From assembly GCF_001418005.1 (NCBI RefSeq), contig NZ_LIOL01000005.1, positions 62,001 through 126,000 on the forward strand: 64,000 bases of DNA, given 5' to 3'. The notes under the pieces are model-generated. The model saw only the letters and a list, made by a program, of their open reading frames with translations. It did not search any database and was not told the DNA's origin. This DNA comes from Chelatococcus sambhunathii (GTDB lineage Bacteria; Pseudomonadota; Alphaproteobacteria; Rhizobiales; Beijerinckiaceae). Positions 43,222-52,578 of the stretch are shown here, in pieces. Position numbers and translations under genes: made by a program. The first letter of the stretch is position 1. Every line of letters starts with the position of its first letter.

Positions 43222-46014
43222 CTAGGGCAGAAGCTCGAGGATCGTATTGTTGATCCTCCAGCCGTTGTAATGCAGCGGAACCAGCTTGTGGCCGTGTAAT
43301 CCGCGGATCCGTCGCGCCGCGGCGCCGACGTCGAACACGATGATCGGCCGCGCCGCGCGCAATGCCAGCGAGAGGGTGTAGGAATAGGTTTCCGGCCAGA
43401 CGGAAGGCAGGAAGATGACGTCGATATCGAGGGCATCGATGGTTTCGAGAACGGTCGCATTGTCGTAGGGTCCGGTTATCGTGATCCCGGCCTGCGCCGC
43501 CCTGTCGTCGTTCTCGGTATAGCCGATGACGACGAACTCGACGGGCAGACCGCGCAGCCGGGCGTCAGTCGCGCAGTCGATGAGTTTCTCGAAACCCTTG
43601 ATGGCGGAGATGGCGCCGAGAACGCCGACGCGCAGGATGCGGGAACCGGGACGCGGTCGCTTGAGCAGCGGCATCGGCATGACATCGTCGTGCGGCCGGA
43701 TCTGGAAGCCGATATCGGGAAAGTAGCCGCGCAGTCGCCTGGCCACGTCCTCATCGGGTACGACCACGGCCTGCGCTCCGGCGAGCAGTTCATGGTAATC
43801 GGCCCGCCACGCCCGGATGTCGGGCACGCCGAACTCGGTCGGACTGGCCTGCAAACAGGTTTGGCAGGCAGAGTCACCCGGCTCCCCGCAGTAGATGCCC
43901 TTGGTGTCGATGAGGTTCACACGCGGGCAGATGCCGAAATAGTCGTGCACGACGACGCGCCACGGCCGCTGCAGGTGTCTGAGGAGATTTGTCACGCTCG
44001 AGGCCGGACGAGCGCCGAAATCCATGATGTGGTGGACGTGGACCTCCGTGATCGCCAGATCGTCCGCCAGGTGTTGCAGCAGCTGCAGGTCGAGCCCGGT
44101 GTGGAGCGCCGAAAGCATCGGCATCTTCGCGACATGCGCGCCGACGATATCGAAACGGTCATGGAACCTCGGATCGGCCACGGCACGGAAGACGCCATAT
44201 CCTGCCGCCTCCAGGCGGCGCATCTCCTCGCGCACGTGCTGCTCCGTACCGCCTCCGCGAATATGGCTGACGAGCAGCACGTTCTGGGCGCGGCACGCAC
44301 GTCGCAAGCGCTCCCGGTCGATCTGCTCGCGCGCGTTTCGCAGTGGATCCGCCTTGAGGAAGGCCTGCACCTCGGTCTGATAGTGCGGATGCCGCTCGTC
44401 GATGACCCGCATGGCGTGCTCGATCCGCTCCCGCCGCTCTTCGCGGAACGACGTCGCACCGAGGTGCCGGACGAAGACATTCGGGGCGGCGACGTTCTTC
44501 CAACCAGCATCGATCGCGCGCAGCGAAAAGTCGTTCTCCTCGCCGTAACCTGTCCCGAATGCCTCCGCATCGAAATAGCCTATCCTGTCGATGAGCTCCC
44601 GCTTGATGTACATGCAGAAGCCGATGGCGGTCGGCAGCTCGATAGGCTCTCCCGCATTCACTGAGGCGGCGATGCGGTCGATCTCCGCGTAGGGAACCTC
44701 GAGCGGCCGGTCGTTGTCTTCGTTGAAGAAGGGATAAGAGCAGACCGTCCCGTTGTTCGTCAGGGGCGTCACGGTGCCGAAGCGCGCATCCGCCTGCGCG
44801 GCCTTCCGCAAGCGGTCGATCCAGTCGCCGAACACTTCCGTGTCGGAGTTCAGCAGGATGACGTCACGGGCCGGGTGAAGCTGCATCGCCTTGTTGACGG
44901 ACCTGACGAAGCCTTCGTTCACAGGGTTCCTGATCAGCCGGATGTAGCCCTTCTTGGCGAGGAGCTTGAGGATGTCCGACAGATCCTCTTCCGGTGAGCA
45001 ATCGTCGACAACGACGACGCAGGAGGCCGTCCCGTTGGCGGCCGAGAGCACGCGGTAGAGACAGGTGATGGTCTCGCACTTGCCGCGATAAACGGGGATG
45101 ATGACATCGACGGCCGCGCGTGCGGTCCAGCCGAAGAGGTGCTGCATCGCGCCGGGGCGTGGCAGAGCCAGGATCTTGCGCAGGTAGTGGTCGGCATCGT
45201 GGTCGCTGCCGGCAAAACGGGGCTCTTCGGGCCCCGGCGGCAGGGGCACGCCGCGCCGCCGCTCCACCTGGCCATAGCATACGAAATGCTCCAGCGCCGG
45301 CATGCCGCCAGCCGCCACGTCCGGATTGGCAGCGAGATAGCCGGCCGGATTGAACATGTCGCTGGCGCTGCGGCCCTCCCGGAGCCCGAAGGTGACGAAA
45401 TGTCGGAAAGGCTCGCCTCCCCAGCCCGCGATATCCGGGTTCTTCCTGAGGTAGACGGGATAAGAGAACCACGGCGTCGGGCTCATACGCCGCCAGCGGC
45501 CGACGAGCAGGAAATGCAGCAGAGCCTCCATCGTGATGAGGGATCGGCCGGGGAAATGCTGCTGGTAATAGGCCGGATCGAAGAACTGGATCGGCACCAC
45601 GGTCACATTGCCGCGCAGCAGGTCCTGCATTCCGGAAAGCCGTCCGGCCCGATCGGGCGCCCGATGGAAGTGGACGCTGCAGAGCCAGCGGCCATATTTC
45701 TCGAGGATGAGCCCGCTGAGCGTGATCGCGATGCCGTGTCCGACGACCGGCACACGGTGCAGGAGATTGACGGACAGGAAAGCGCCGTAGCCGAGGGCAC
45801 CCACGAGTTTCCGCCGGATAAGGAGGTAGGCCCATTGCGCCCCGTATTGTCCGGCTCGAAAGAAGAGAACCCGGAAGGCATGCGCCAGATAGAGGCATGC
45901 GGCGTTGATTTTTGTCGCACAGGCCAAGATGAGACTGTCCAGATCCGAGGCAAATCCGTTTCTGCCCGTCTGTTGGCGAACGCCATGTGTCAGCCTGGAA
46001 ACAATCTGCTGCAT
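43222..46014 (-). CDS. Large multidomain glycosyltransferase (GT2 plus C-terminal GT4-like)
   Basis: A 930-residue cytosolic or membrane-associated protein. Residues 144-254 contain three related units of about 35 residues (FFDPAYYQQHFPG; FSYPVYLRKNPDI ... GLREGR; FNPAGYLAANPDV ... GQVERRR), a repeat often seen in large polysaccharide glycosyltransferases. A family 2 domain follows at about 302-545: VIIPVYRG, VVVVDDCSPEEDL, LLNSDTEVFGDW (DxD-like) and YGEENDFSLRA. From about 593 a GT4-like part begins with VLLVSHIRGGGTEQHV and ends with SVWPETYSYTLSLALRAARPIIVFDVGA. It may assemble surface glycan. It faces the other glycosyltransferase tail to tail, with the small membrane gene between. Confidence 0.87.
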   Translation of the reverse strand: MQQIVSRLTHGVRQQTGRNGFASDLDSLILACATKINAACLYLAHAFRVLFFRAGQYGAQWAYLLIRRKLVGALGYGAFLSVNLLHRVPVVGHGIAITLSGLILEKYGRWLCSVHFHRAPDRAGRLSGMQDLLRGNVTVVPIQFFDPAYYQQHFPGRSLITMEALLHFLLVGRWRRMSPTPWFSYPVYLRKNPDIAGWGGEPFRHFVTFGLREGRSASDMFNPAGYLAANPDVAAGGMPALEHFVCYGQVERRRGVPLPPGPEEPRFAGSDHDADHYLRKILALPRPGAMQHLFGWTARAAVDVIIPVYRGKCETITCLYRVLSAANGTASCVVVVDDCSPEEDLSDILKLLAKKGYIRLIRNPVNEGFVRSVNKAMQLHPARDVILLNSDTEVFGDWIDRLRKAAQADARFGTVTPLTNNGTVCSYPFFNEDNDRPLEVPYAEIDRIAASVNAGEPIELPTAIGFCMYIKRELIDRIGYFDAEAFGTGYGEENDFSLRAIDAGWKNVAAPNVFVRHLGATSFREERRERIEHAMRVIDERHPHYQTEVQAFLKADPLRNAREQIDRERLRRACRAQNVLLVSHIRGGGTEQHVREEMRRLEAAGYGVFRAVADPRFHDRFDIVGAHVAKMPMLSALHTGLDLQLLQHLADDLAITEVHVHHIMDFGARPASSVTNLLRHLQRPWRVVVHDYFGICPRVNLIDTKGIYCGEPGDSACQTCLQASPTEFGVPDIRAWRADYHELLAGAQAVVVPDEDVARRLRGYFPDIGFQIRPHDDVMPMPLLKRPRPGSRILRVGVLGAISAIKGFEKLIDCATDARLRGLPVEFVVIGYTENDDRAAQAGITITGPYDNATVLETIDALDIDVIFLPSVWPETYSYTLSLALRAARPIIVFDVGAAARRIRGLHGHKLVPLHYNGWRINNTILELLP

Positions 46015-46348
46015 CTGAAAATTCCACCGTGATTAAAGAAAAAGACGCAATGCATGAAAGGAAAGAGGGTGTTGGGCACGCGGAGAAAGCCTCTCCCTGC
46101 AGCGATTCCTTGCCGCCGAACGGGCGCTGGGGCCGACGGCATGCGGTTGCGGCCGACACCAACCTGATGGTATGCGCGCCGGGGGCAAATTCGACTCACC
46201 AGCGACTGGCGAACCCGGCCAAGAGGCTGACATATCACGCAGGAGCGGCGGCTTTGGGCAGGAAGGATGGGGAGGCGGGAGCTTGCGCCGCCGCCGCCAT
46301 GGCGCATGATGTCCGCTCCATGGGAGCGGCTGCGACGGAGGCACGACA
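46015..46348. other. Intergenic region between divergent glycosyltransferase and HTH-like gene
   Basis: These 334 bases hold the upstream regions of two divergent genes. The first 50 bases next to the glycosyltransferase are AT-richer (ATTAAAGAAAAAGACG). No convincing promoter pair, terminator or RNA gene is visible; short reading frames here are Arg/Ala-rich and unlike proteins. Confidence 0.5.
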
Positions 46349-46705
46349 ATGGCACCGCGCCTGCCCGACCTTGCCAAGCGATCGCTGAAAACGGCCCTCG
46401 ACGACCTCGGCCATGTCATGGAACGCGTTCATACCCATGCGCTCAAGCAGCGCATGAGCCCGGACGCGTTCCGTGCGACCGTGGCCGGACTCGGCTTCTC
46501 CTCCATGCGTGAGTTCTGCGACCGCACAGGCTTGCCGGAGAGCACCATCGAGAGCTGGCTGCGCTTCGGCCTGTCCCACGATGCGGCCCAGCTCCTCAAC
46601 GCCATGATGAGCTACCGTAACCGCGTCAAGGAAGCGATCGAGGCCGCCGACAGTGCGACGAACGCCGGCATTGCCGATTTCTTCGAGGAACGGCGGCTGC
46701 CCTGA
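46349..46705 (+). CDS. Hypothetical protein, possible HTH DNA-binding protein
   Basis: A 118-residue protein preceded by GGAGG 8 bases before the ATG, the best start signal in this stretch. It has a basic N-terminal helix region (PDLAKRSLKTALDDLGHVMERVHTHALKQRMSP), then a segment resembling a helix-turn-helix (MREFCDRTGLPESTIESWLRFGLS, about 53-76), where 'ESTIESW' would be the recognition helix. A helical C-terminus follows. I do not recognise a family. It stands alone between a glycosyltransferase (divergent) and the mrp operon, 314 bases away in the same direction, so it could be a local regulator of either. Opposite-strand frames are shadows. Confidence 0.6.
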   Translation: MAPRLPDLAKRSLKTALDDLGHVMERVHTHALKQRMSPDAFRATVAGLGFSSMREFCDRTGLPESTIESWLRFGLSHDAAQLLNAMMSYRNRVKEAIEAADSATNAGIADFFEERRLP

Positions 46706-47019
46706 AGTCTTTGCTGCGCTGCACAAAACGACCGGCGCAGCGCCTGAAAGTCTTGACCCGCGCGCAACGGGGATGGCACATCCCCCCGTCGGCATCTTTC
46801 CGCTGCCCTTCGCGGGCTTCCGGCTGGATGACGACCGGGCCGGATGAGAAGGGCGCCCGTCGGCAACGACGTCGCCGGCTCCCGTCCCGGCAGCGGGAGT
46901 CCTCCCGCATGCCGGCCCGAGAGGGACTCACGACCTTGTGAACGGCCCTGTCCGGCGCGCTGGCACGCCGGGAGGGGTGGCCGGATGCGGTCAATCGAAG
47001 GTGGGAACGACGCACTCGC
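46706..47019. other. Intergenic region upstream of the mrp operon
   Basis: These 314 bases contain no credible gene; short frames are Arg-rich. The part nearest mrpA should carry its promoter, but no clear -35/-10 pair or dyad is visible. Confidence 0.5.
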
Positions 47020-49890
47020 ATGAAACTGGCGCTCATCACCCTGCTACCGTTTCTCGGAGCCGTCTTCCCCGTCTTCTCCATTCGATCCGGCCGTAATGCA
47101 TGCGCCAGTCTCGCGGGGGCGTTCACGCTCGCCGCGCTCGTGCTGCTCCTGACCGAGGTGCCCGCCGTCTACCGGGGCGAGGTACCGGCCTGGAGCGTCG
47201 AGTGGCTGGCGCCGGTCGGTCTGCGCTTCTCCTTCTTCGTCGACGGCCTCGGCCTGTTCTTCGCCGCGCTCATCCTCGGCATCGGCCTGCTCATCATCCT
47301 CTACGCCCGCTTCTATCTCGACCGCCGGGATCCGATGGGCGTGTTCTATACCTATCTCCTGCTGTTCCAGGGCGCCATGGTCGGCATCGCCTTGTCGAAC
47401 AACATCCTGATGATGCTTGTGTTCTGGGAGCTCACCTCGCTCTCGTCGTTCCTGCTCATCGGCTACTGGCGGCACTTGCCCGAAGCGCGCCAGGGCGCCC
47501 GCATGGCGCTGGCGGTGACCGGCGGCGGCGGGCTATGCCTCATCGCCGGCATGCTCATCCTCGGCCAGATCGCCGGCAGCTACGAGCTCACGGAGATCCT
47601 CGCGCGCGGCGAGATCATCAAGGCATCTCCGCTCTACGGCCCGGCGTTGGTGCTGATCCTCCTCGGCGCCTTCACGAAGTCGGCACAGTTTCCCTTCCAT
47701 TTCTGGCTGCCCCACGCCATGGCGGCGCCGACGCCGGTCTCCGCCTACCTGCACTCGGCCACCATGGTGAAGGCGGGCGTCTTCCTGCTGGCGCGCCTGT
47801 GGCCGGCGCTCGCCGGCACCGACATGTGGTTCCTCACAGTCACGTCGGCGGGCCTCGTCACCATGATCGTCGGAGCCTGGATCGCCATCTTCAAGGACGA
47901 TCTCAAGGCCCTGCTTGCTTTCTCCACCGTCAGCCACCTCGGCCTCATGGTGATGCTGCTCGGCTTCGGCACACCCATGGCAGCCATCGCCTGCGCCTTC
48001 CACATCCTCAACCATGCCACCTTCAAGGCGCCGCTTTTCATGAGCGCCGGCATTGTCGACCACGAGGCGCACACACGCGACATCCGTCGCCTCGGCGGTC
48101 TCATGACGCTGATGCCGATCACCGCTACGCTCGCCCTCGTCGCCGCCGCGTCCATGGCGGGCATCCCGCTCCTCAACGGCTTCCTGTCAAAGGAGATGAT
48201 GCTGGAGGAGGCGTCGCACACCGCCTACGCCGGCACGGCCTGGCTCGTCCCCGCGCTGGCCACGCTCGGCGCGCTCCTTTCGGTCGCCTATTCGGCCCGC
48301 TTCGCCATCCGCACCTTCCTCGGCCCCGTCCGGGACGACTATCCGCACCACCCGCACGATCCGCCCTTCGGCATGTGGCTGCCGGTCGCCGTGCTCGTCG
48401 TCCCGGTCGTCGCCATCGGCCTTCTGCCGGCCATCGCCGAGCCCGTCGTCATCCGCACGGCGACGGCGATCGTCGGCGGGCCGCTGCCGGAGTTCCACCT
48501 TGCCCTCTGGCACGGCCTGACGCCCGCGCTCTTCATGAGCCTTGTCGCGATCGCCGGCGGCGCGGCACTCTTCGCGGCTTTCGACGCCGCCAACAGCCTG
48601 CGCCTCTCGCTGCCGCGGCCGGAAGCCAAGCGCCTGTTCGACAGGACGATCGGCGCGCTCGTCCTCGCCTCGCGCCGCTTCATCGACGCCTCGCACGCCG
48701 GGTCGCTGCAAGCCTATGCGGGCGCCACCATCGTCGCTGTCGTCACCGTTGGCCTCGTCGCCTTCTTCGATGCGCCGCACGGCGCCGGCGAGCGAGTGCC
48801 CATGGCGGTCAACCTGCCGGCCGTCATCGCCTGGGCCGTCCTTCTCGGGGCGGCGCTCGCCATCGTCCTGCGCCATGCGGACCGGCTGCTGACGCTCGTC
48901 CTCACCAGCGTCATCGGCCTCATCGTTTCGCTTGCCTTCCTGCAGTTCTCGGCACCCGATCTCGCCCTGACGCAGATCTCCGTCGAGGTGGTGACCACGA
49001 TCCTGCTGCTGCTCGCGCTCAACCTCCTGCCGAAGGAAACGGTGCTCGAGAAGGGCCTCGGCGTGCACCTGCGCGACGGGGCAATCGCCCTCGTCGCCGG
49101 ACTTGGCATCGCCGGCATCGCCTATGCCGTGATGACGCGGGACTTCACCACCATCTCCGATTTTCACATCGCCCAGTCGAAGCCCGGTGGCGGCGGCACG
49201 AACGTGGTGAACGTGACACTGGTCGACTTCCGCGGCTTCGACACTTTCGGTGAGATCATCGTGCTCGGCATCGCCGCCCTGACGATCTTCGCCCTGCTCG
49301 ACAACGCGCTGCGCGGAGCGGCGGCCCGCCGCCTCGATGCCATGCGGCAGGGCGAAGAAGGCAAGGACGCGCACCCGCTCATCCTCGTCGTCGCCACGCG
49401 CGTGCTGCTGCCGCTCGCCCTCACCGTCGCCGCTTACATATTCCTGCGCGGTCACAACCAGCCCGGCGGCGGCTTCATCGCCGGCCTGATCGTCGCCATC
49501 GCCTATATCATGCAGTACATCGCCAGCGGCTACACCTTCGCGGCCGACCGCGCCCGGGTGGACGCCCAGGCCATGATCGGCGCCGGCATCATCGTCGCCG
49601 GCCTTACCGGCATCGGCGCGTGGCTCTTCGGCGCGCCTTTCCTCACGAGCACCTTCGGCTATGTGCACCTGCCCGTCGTCGGCGAGTTCGAGCTTGCCTC
49701 CGCCATGGGCTTCGACACCGGCGTCTTCCTCACCGTGGTCGGCGCCGTGATGCTGTCGCTCGCGCAGATCTCCCGCGTCGAGCAGCGGGCCGAGCGCGAG
49801 CCGGTGCCGGAGGGGCCCATGGACATCAAGCTGAAGCCGGAGGAGATGCCTCTGCCGGTGCCGGCCGCCACGGAAGGAGCGGGCGAATGA
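47020..49890 (+). CDS. mrpA: Mrp/Pha monovalent cation/H+ antiporter subunit A fused to subunit B
   Basis: A 956-residue, highly hydrophobic protein. Mrp complexes exchange Na+ or K+ for H+ and support salt and alkaline tolerance. Residues about 1-500 are the NuoL/complex-I-like proton channel: FWELTSLSSFLLIGYW, HFWLPHAMAAPTPVSAYLHSATMVKAGVFLLARLWP and FSTVSHLGLMVMLLG. The MrpA-specific C-terminal part follows, and from about 790 an MrpB-type domain (VATRVLLPLALTVAAYIFLRGHNQPGGGFIAGLIVAIAY). The MrpA-MrpB fusion is the form seen in rhizobial pha operons. There is no separate mrpB gene, in agreement. It overlaps mrpC by ATGA. Confidence 0.95.
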   Translation: MKLALITLLPFLGAVFPVFSIRSGRNACASLAGAFTLAALVLLLTEVPAVYRGEVPAWSVEWLAPVGLRFSFFVDGLGLFFAALILGIGLLIILYARFYLDRRDPMGVFYTYLLLFQGAMVGIALSNNILMMLVFWELTSLSSFLLIGYWRHLPEARQGARMALAVTGGGGLCLIAGMLILGQIAGSYELTEILARGEIIKASPLYGPALVLILLGAFTKSAQFPFHFWLPHAMAAPTPVSAYLHSATMVKAGVFLLARLWPALAGTDMWFLTVTSAGLVTMIVGAWIAIFKDDLKALLAFSTVSHLGLMVMLLGFGTPMAAIACAFHILNHATFKAPLFMSAGIVDHEAHTRDIRRLGGLMTLMPITATLALVAAASMAGIPLLNGFLSKEMMLEEASHTAYAGTAWLVPALATLGALLSVAYSARFAIRTFLGPVRDDYPHHPHDPPFGMWLPVAVLVVPVVAIGLLPAIAEPVVIRTATAIVGGPLPEFHLALWHGLTPALFMSLVAIAGGAALFAAFDAANSLRLSLPRPEAKRLFDRTIGALVLASRRFIDASHAGSLQAYAGATIVAVVTVGLVAFFDAPHGAGERVPMAVNLPAVIAWAVLLGAALAIVLRHADRLLTLVLTSVIGLIVSLAFLQFSAPDLALTQISVEVVTTILLLLALNLLPKETVLEKGLGVHLRDGAIALVAGLGIAGIAYAVMTRDFTTISDFHIAQSKPGGGGTNVVNVTLVDFRGFDTFGEIIVLGIAALTIFALLDNALRGAAARRLDAMRQGEEGKDAHPLILVVATRVLLPLALTVAAYIFLRGHNQPGGGFIAGLIVAIAYIMQYIASGYTFAADRARVDAQAMIGAGIIVAGLTGIGAWLFGAPFLTSTFGYVHLPVVGEFELASAMGFDTGVFLTVVGAVMLSLAQISRVEQRAEREPVPEGPMDIKLKPEEMPLPVPAATEGAGE

Positions 49891-50264
49891 GCATGGAATT
49901 TCTCCTCGCCAGCGCCATCGGCACGCTCACGGCGGCGGGCGTCTACATGACTCTCAGGGCGCGCACCTTCCCGGTCATCATCGGGCTCGCTCTCCTCTCC
50001 TATGCGGTGAACCTCTTTCTCTTCGCGATGGGCCGGCTCGTGGTGGACAAGCCGCCGATCATCCACCCCCTCGCCACCACCTATACGGATCCGTTGCCGC
50101 AGGCGCTGGTGCTGACCGCCATCGTCATCTCCTTCGGTATGACGGCGCTCATTGTCGTCCTGGCCTTGCGCAGCTTCCTCGAGACGGGATCGGACAACGT
50201 CGCCATGCGAGAGATGAACGAAGGCGCGAATATCGAATCCCGTGGCGGGGAGGCGTCCCGATGA
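49887..50264 (+). CDS. mrpC: Mrp antiporter subunit C
   Basis: A 125-residue membrane protein homologous to NuoK. Three hydrophobic helices are visible: FLLASAIGTLTAAGVYMTL, VIIGLALLSYAVNLFLFAMG and ALVLTAIVISFGMTALIVVLAL. DPLPQALVLTAIVI is the family signature. The start overlaps the mrpA stop and the stop overlaps the mrpD start, so it is translated in step with both. The polar 25-residue C-terminal tail is common in MrpC. Confidence 0.95.
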   Translation: MSMEFLLASAIGTLTAAGVYMTLRARTFPVIIGLALLSYAVNLFLFAMGRLVVDKPPIIHPLATTYTDPLPQALVLTAIVISFGMTALIVVLALRSFLETGSDNVAMREMNEGANIESRGGEASR

Positions 50265-51796
50265 GCCACTGGATCGTCGCCCCCACCCTGCTGCCGGCGT
50301 TGACCGCCGCCTATCTCATCCTGTTCGCGCGCAACGACATCTTCCACCAGCGCATTGTCTCGATCGCCGCGACGCTAATGCTCGTCCTCCTCACCTTCGG
50401 CCTCTACCAGCTGGCCGGCGATGGCGAATCGCGTGCCTATCTGCTCGGCAATTGGCCGGCACCCTTCGGCATCGTGCAAGTGCTCGACAGGCTGTCGGCC
50501 ATGATGCTCCTGCTGACGGCCTGTCTCGCCTTCATCGTCGTCGTCTACGCCATTCACGGCTGGGATCGCCGCGGCCGCTATTTTCACGCCCTCTTCCAGT
50601 TTCAGCTGCTCGGCATCAACGGCGCCTTCCTGACCGGCGACTTCTTCAACCTCTTCGTCTTCTTCGAAGTGATGCTGATCGCCTCCTACGGCCTCATGCT
50701 GCACGGCGGCGGGCCGCGCCGGCTCAAGGCCGGCTTCCAGTACGTCACCATCAACCTCATCGGCTCGACGCTCTTCCTCTTCGCCGTCGGCATCATTTAT
50801 TCGGTCACCGGCACGCTCAACATGGCGGATCTGGCCGTGAAGGCCGGCCAAGTTGCCGCGGGAGACATCGCGCTTCTTCGCACTGGCGCGCTCCTGCTGT
50901 TCATGGTCTTCGCCATCAAGGCGGCACTGGTGCCGCTGCACTGGTGGCTGCCGACGACCTATGCCGCCGCCTCGGCGCCGGTCGCCGCGCTCTTCGCCAT
51001 CATGACCAAGGTCGGCGCCTATTCCGTCCTGCGCATGTACGGCCTCGTCTTCGGTACCGATGCCGGGCCGTTGGCTCTCGTCGCGGCACCTTGGGTTATT
51101 CCCGCCGCCATCGTCACCCTGGCCATCGGCGCCATCGGCGTCCTCGCCAGCCGCACGCTTCTCGACCTCGTCTGCTTTGCCGTCGTCGCCTCGATGGGCA
51201 CGCTGTTGATCGCCGTCGGCCTCTTCGACCAGGTCGGCGTCGCCGCCGCCCTCTACTATCTCCTGCACAGCACCCTCGCCGGCGCGGCGCTCTTCCTCCT
51301 TGTTGATCTCATCGCCGTCCGGCGCGGCCGGGCGCGCGACCGGCTGAATGCCGCTCCCCCCTTCCCGCGCGACTCCGTCTATGGCGGGCTGTTCTTCCTC
51401 GCGGCCATAGCCATGGTCGGCCTGCCGCCCCTGTCGGGCTTTCTCGGCAAGCTGCTCATCCTCGACGCGACGCGCGAGACCGCCCATGCTGGCCTGATCT
51501 GGACCATCGTGCTCGGTAGTAGCTTCATCATGCTCGTCGGCTTCGCCCGGGCCGGCAGCGTGCTCTTTTGGAAGAGCGCCGCCCAGCCGCCGCAGGAGCA
51601 AGAGGATGAGCCGAAGCGCCGGGCGCTGCCGACGATGGCCGCCGGCGCCCTCGTCGCCGGCATGATCCTGCTGTCGGTCTTCGCCGCGCCCGTCTCGCGT
51701 GCCGTCACGGAGACGGCGCAGCAGGCACTCGACACGCGCGCCTATGTCGAGGCGGTGCTCGGCACCATCAAGACCGCCCGCGCGACGGGACTTTGA
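50261..51796 (+). CDS. mrpD: Mrp antiporter subunit D
   Basis: A 511-residue NuoN/NuoM-like proton channel subunit with about 14 hydrophobic helices. Segments include GINGAFLTGDFFNLFVFFEVMLIASYGLMLHG (with the helix-5 Glu), AALVPLHWWLPTTYAAASAPVAALFAIMTKVGAYSVLRMYGLVFG and PPLSGFLGKLLILDA. A polar loop near residue 445 (QPPQEQEDEPKRRA) faces the cytoplasm. It lies between mrpC (ATGA overlap) and mrpE (3 bases). Confidence 0.95.
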   Translation: MSHWIVAPTLLPALTAAYLILFARNDIFHQRIVSIAATLMLVLLTFGLYQLAGDGESRAYLLGNWPAPFGIVQVLDRLSAMMLLLTACLAFIVVVYAIHGWDRRGRYFHALFQFQLLGINGAFLTGDFFNLFVFFEVMLIASYGLMLHGGGPRRLKAGFQYVTINLIGSTLFLFAVGIIYSVTGTLNMADLAVKAGQVAAGDIALLRTGALLLFMVFAIKAALVPLHWWLPTTYAAASAPVAALFAIMTKVGAYSVLRMYGLVFGTDAGPLALVAAPWVIPAAIVTLAIGAIGVLASRTLLDLVCFAVVASMGTLLIAVGLFDQVGVAAALYYLLHSTLAGAALFLLVDLIAVRRGRARDRLNAAPPFPRDSVYGGLFFLAAIAMVGLPPLSGFLGKLLILDATRETAHAGLIWTIVLGSSFIMLVGFARAGSVLFWKSAAQPPQEQEDEPKRRALPTMAAGALVAGMILLSVFAAPVSRAVTETAQQALDTRAYVEAVLGTIKTARATGL

Positions 51797-51799
51797 GCC

Positions 51800-52291
51800 A
51801 TGCGCAAGATCCTCGTCCCCCATCCCATCCTGACCTTGTTCATCACGCTCGTCTGGCTGCTGCTCGCCAATGACTTCTCGGCCGGCCACGTGGTGCTCGG
51901 GCTGATTCTCGGCATCGGCATTCCCCAGATCACCAGCGTCTACTGGCCGGAGCGACCGAAGATCGGCGCGCCGCTCGTGATCGTCGAATACGTGCTGGTC
52001 GTGCTGTGGGATATCATCGTCTCCAATGTGCAGGTCGCCCGGCTCGTCCTCTTCCACCGGGGCGACGCCCTGCGCTCCACCTTCATAACCGTTCCGCTCG
52101 AGCTCACGGCACCAGAGGCGATCACAACGCTCGCCGGCACCATCACCATGACGCCGGGCACGGTCAGTACCGACCTGTCCGCCGACGGGCGGGCGCTGCT
52201 CGTCCACTGCCTCGATGTCGACGACCCGGCCGGCACCGTGGCCCAGATCAAGGCCCGCTACGAGGCCCGGCTGAAGAGGATCTTCGAATGA
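51800..52291 (+). CDS. mrpE: Mrp antiporter subunit E
   Basis: A 163-residue subunit with two or three N-terminal hydrophobic helices (HPILTLFITLVWLLLANDFSAGHVVLGLILGIGIPQI) and a cytoplasmic domain containing the family segment TLAGTITMTPGTVSTDLSADGRALLVHCLDVDD. It starts 3 bases after mrpD and overlaps mrpF by ATGA. Confidence 0.94.
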   Translation: MRKILVPHPILTLFITLVWLLLANDFSAGHVVLGLILGIGIPQITSVYWPERPKIGAPLVIVEYVLVVLWDIIVSNVQVARLVLFHRGDALRSTFITVPLELTAPEAITTLAGTITMTPGTVSTDLSADGRALLVHCLDVDDPAGTVAQIKARYEARLKRIFE

Positions 52292-52557
52292 TCACGCTCG
52301 CCTGCCAGATCGCGCTCGTCGCCATCGGGCTTTCGGTGGTGCTCAACGTCTACCGCATCGTCGCAGGGCCCGACGTGCTCGACCGCATCCTCGCCCTCGA
52401 CACCATGGTGATCAACGCCATCGCGCTCATCGTCGTCATCGCCATGCTGTTCGAGGCGCCGACCTATTTCGAGGCAGCGCTGCTCTTCGCCATGGTCGGC
52501 TTTCTCACGACGGTGTCGTTCTGCAAGTACCTGCTGCGCGGCAACGTGATCGAATGA
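52288..52557 (+). CDS. mrpF: Mrp antiporter subunit F
   Basis: An 89-residue membrane subunit with three helices. VYRIVAGPDVLDRILALDTMVINAIALIVV is the MrpF signature. Its start codon overlaps the mrpE stop; mrpG begins 21 bases after its stop. Confidence 0.94.
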   Translation: MITLACQIALVAIGLSVVLNVYRIVAGPDVLDRILALDTMVINAIALIVVIAMLFEAPTYFEAALLFAMVGFLTTVSFCKYLLRGNVIE

Positions 52558-52578
52558 CCCCCGGCAAGGGACGGACCG

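Noticed and set aside
46235-46795. Minus-strand frame of 186 codons opposite the HTH-like gene
   Set aside because: The plus-strand frame has a good Shine-Dalgarno and helical, balanced composition; the minus frame is shadow-like.
50375-52207. 610-codon minus-strand frame opposite mrpD/mrpE
   Set aside because: Glu/Asp/Arg-rich shadow of hydrophobic plus-strand proteins; no start signal.
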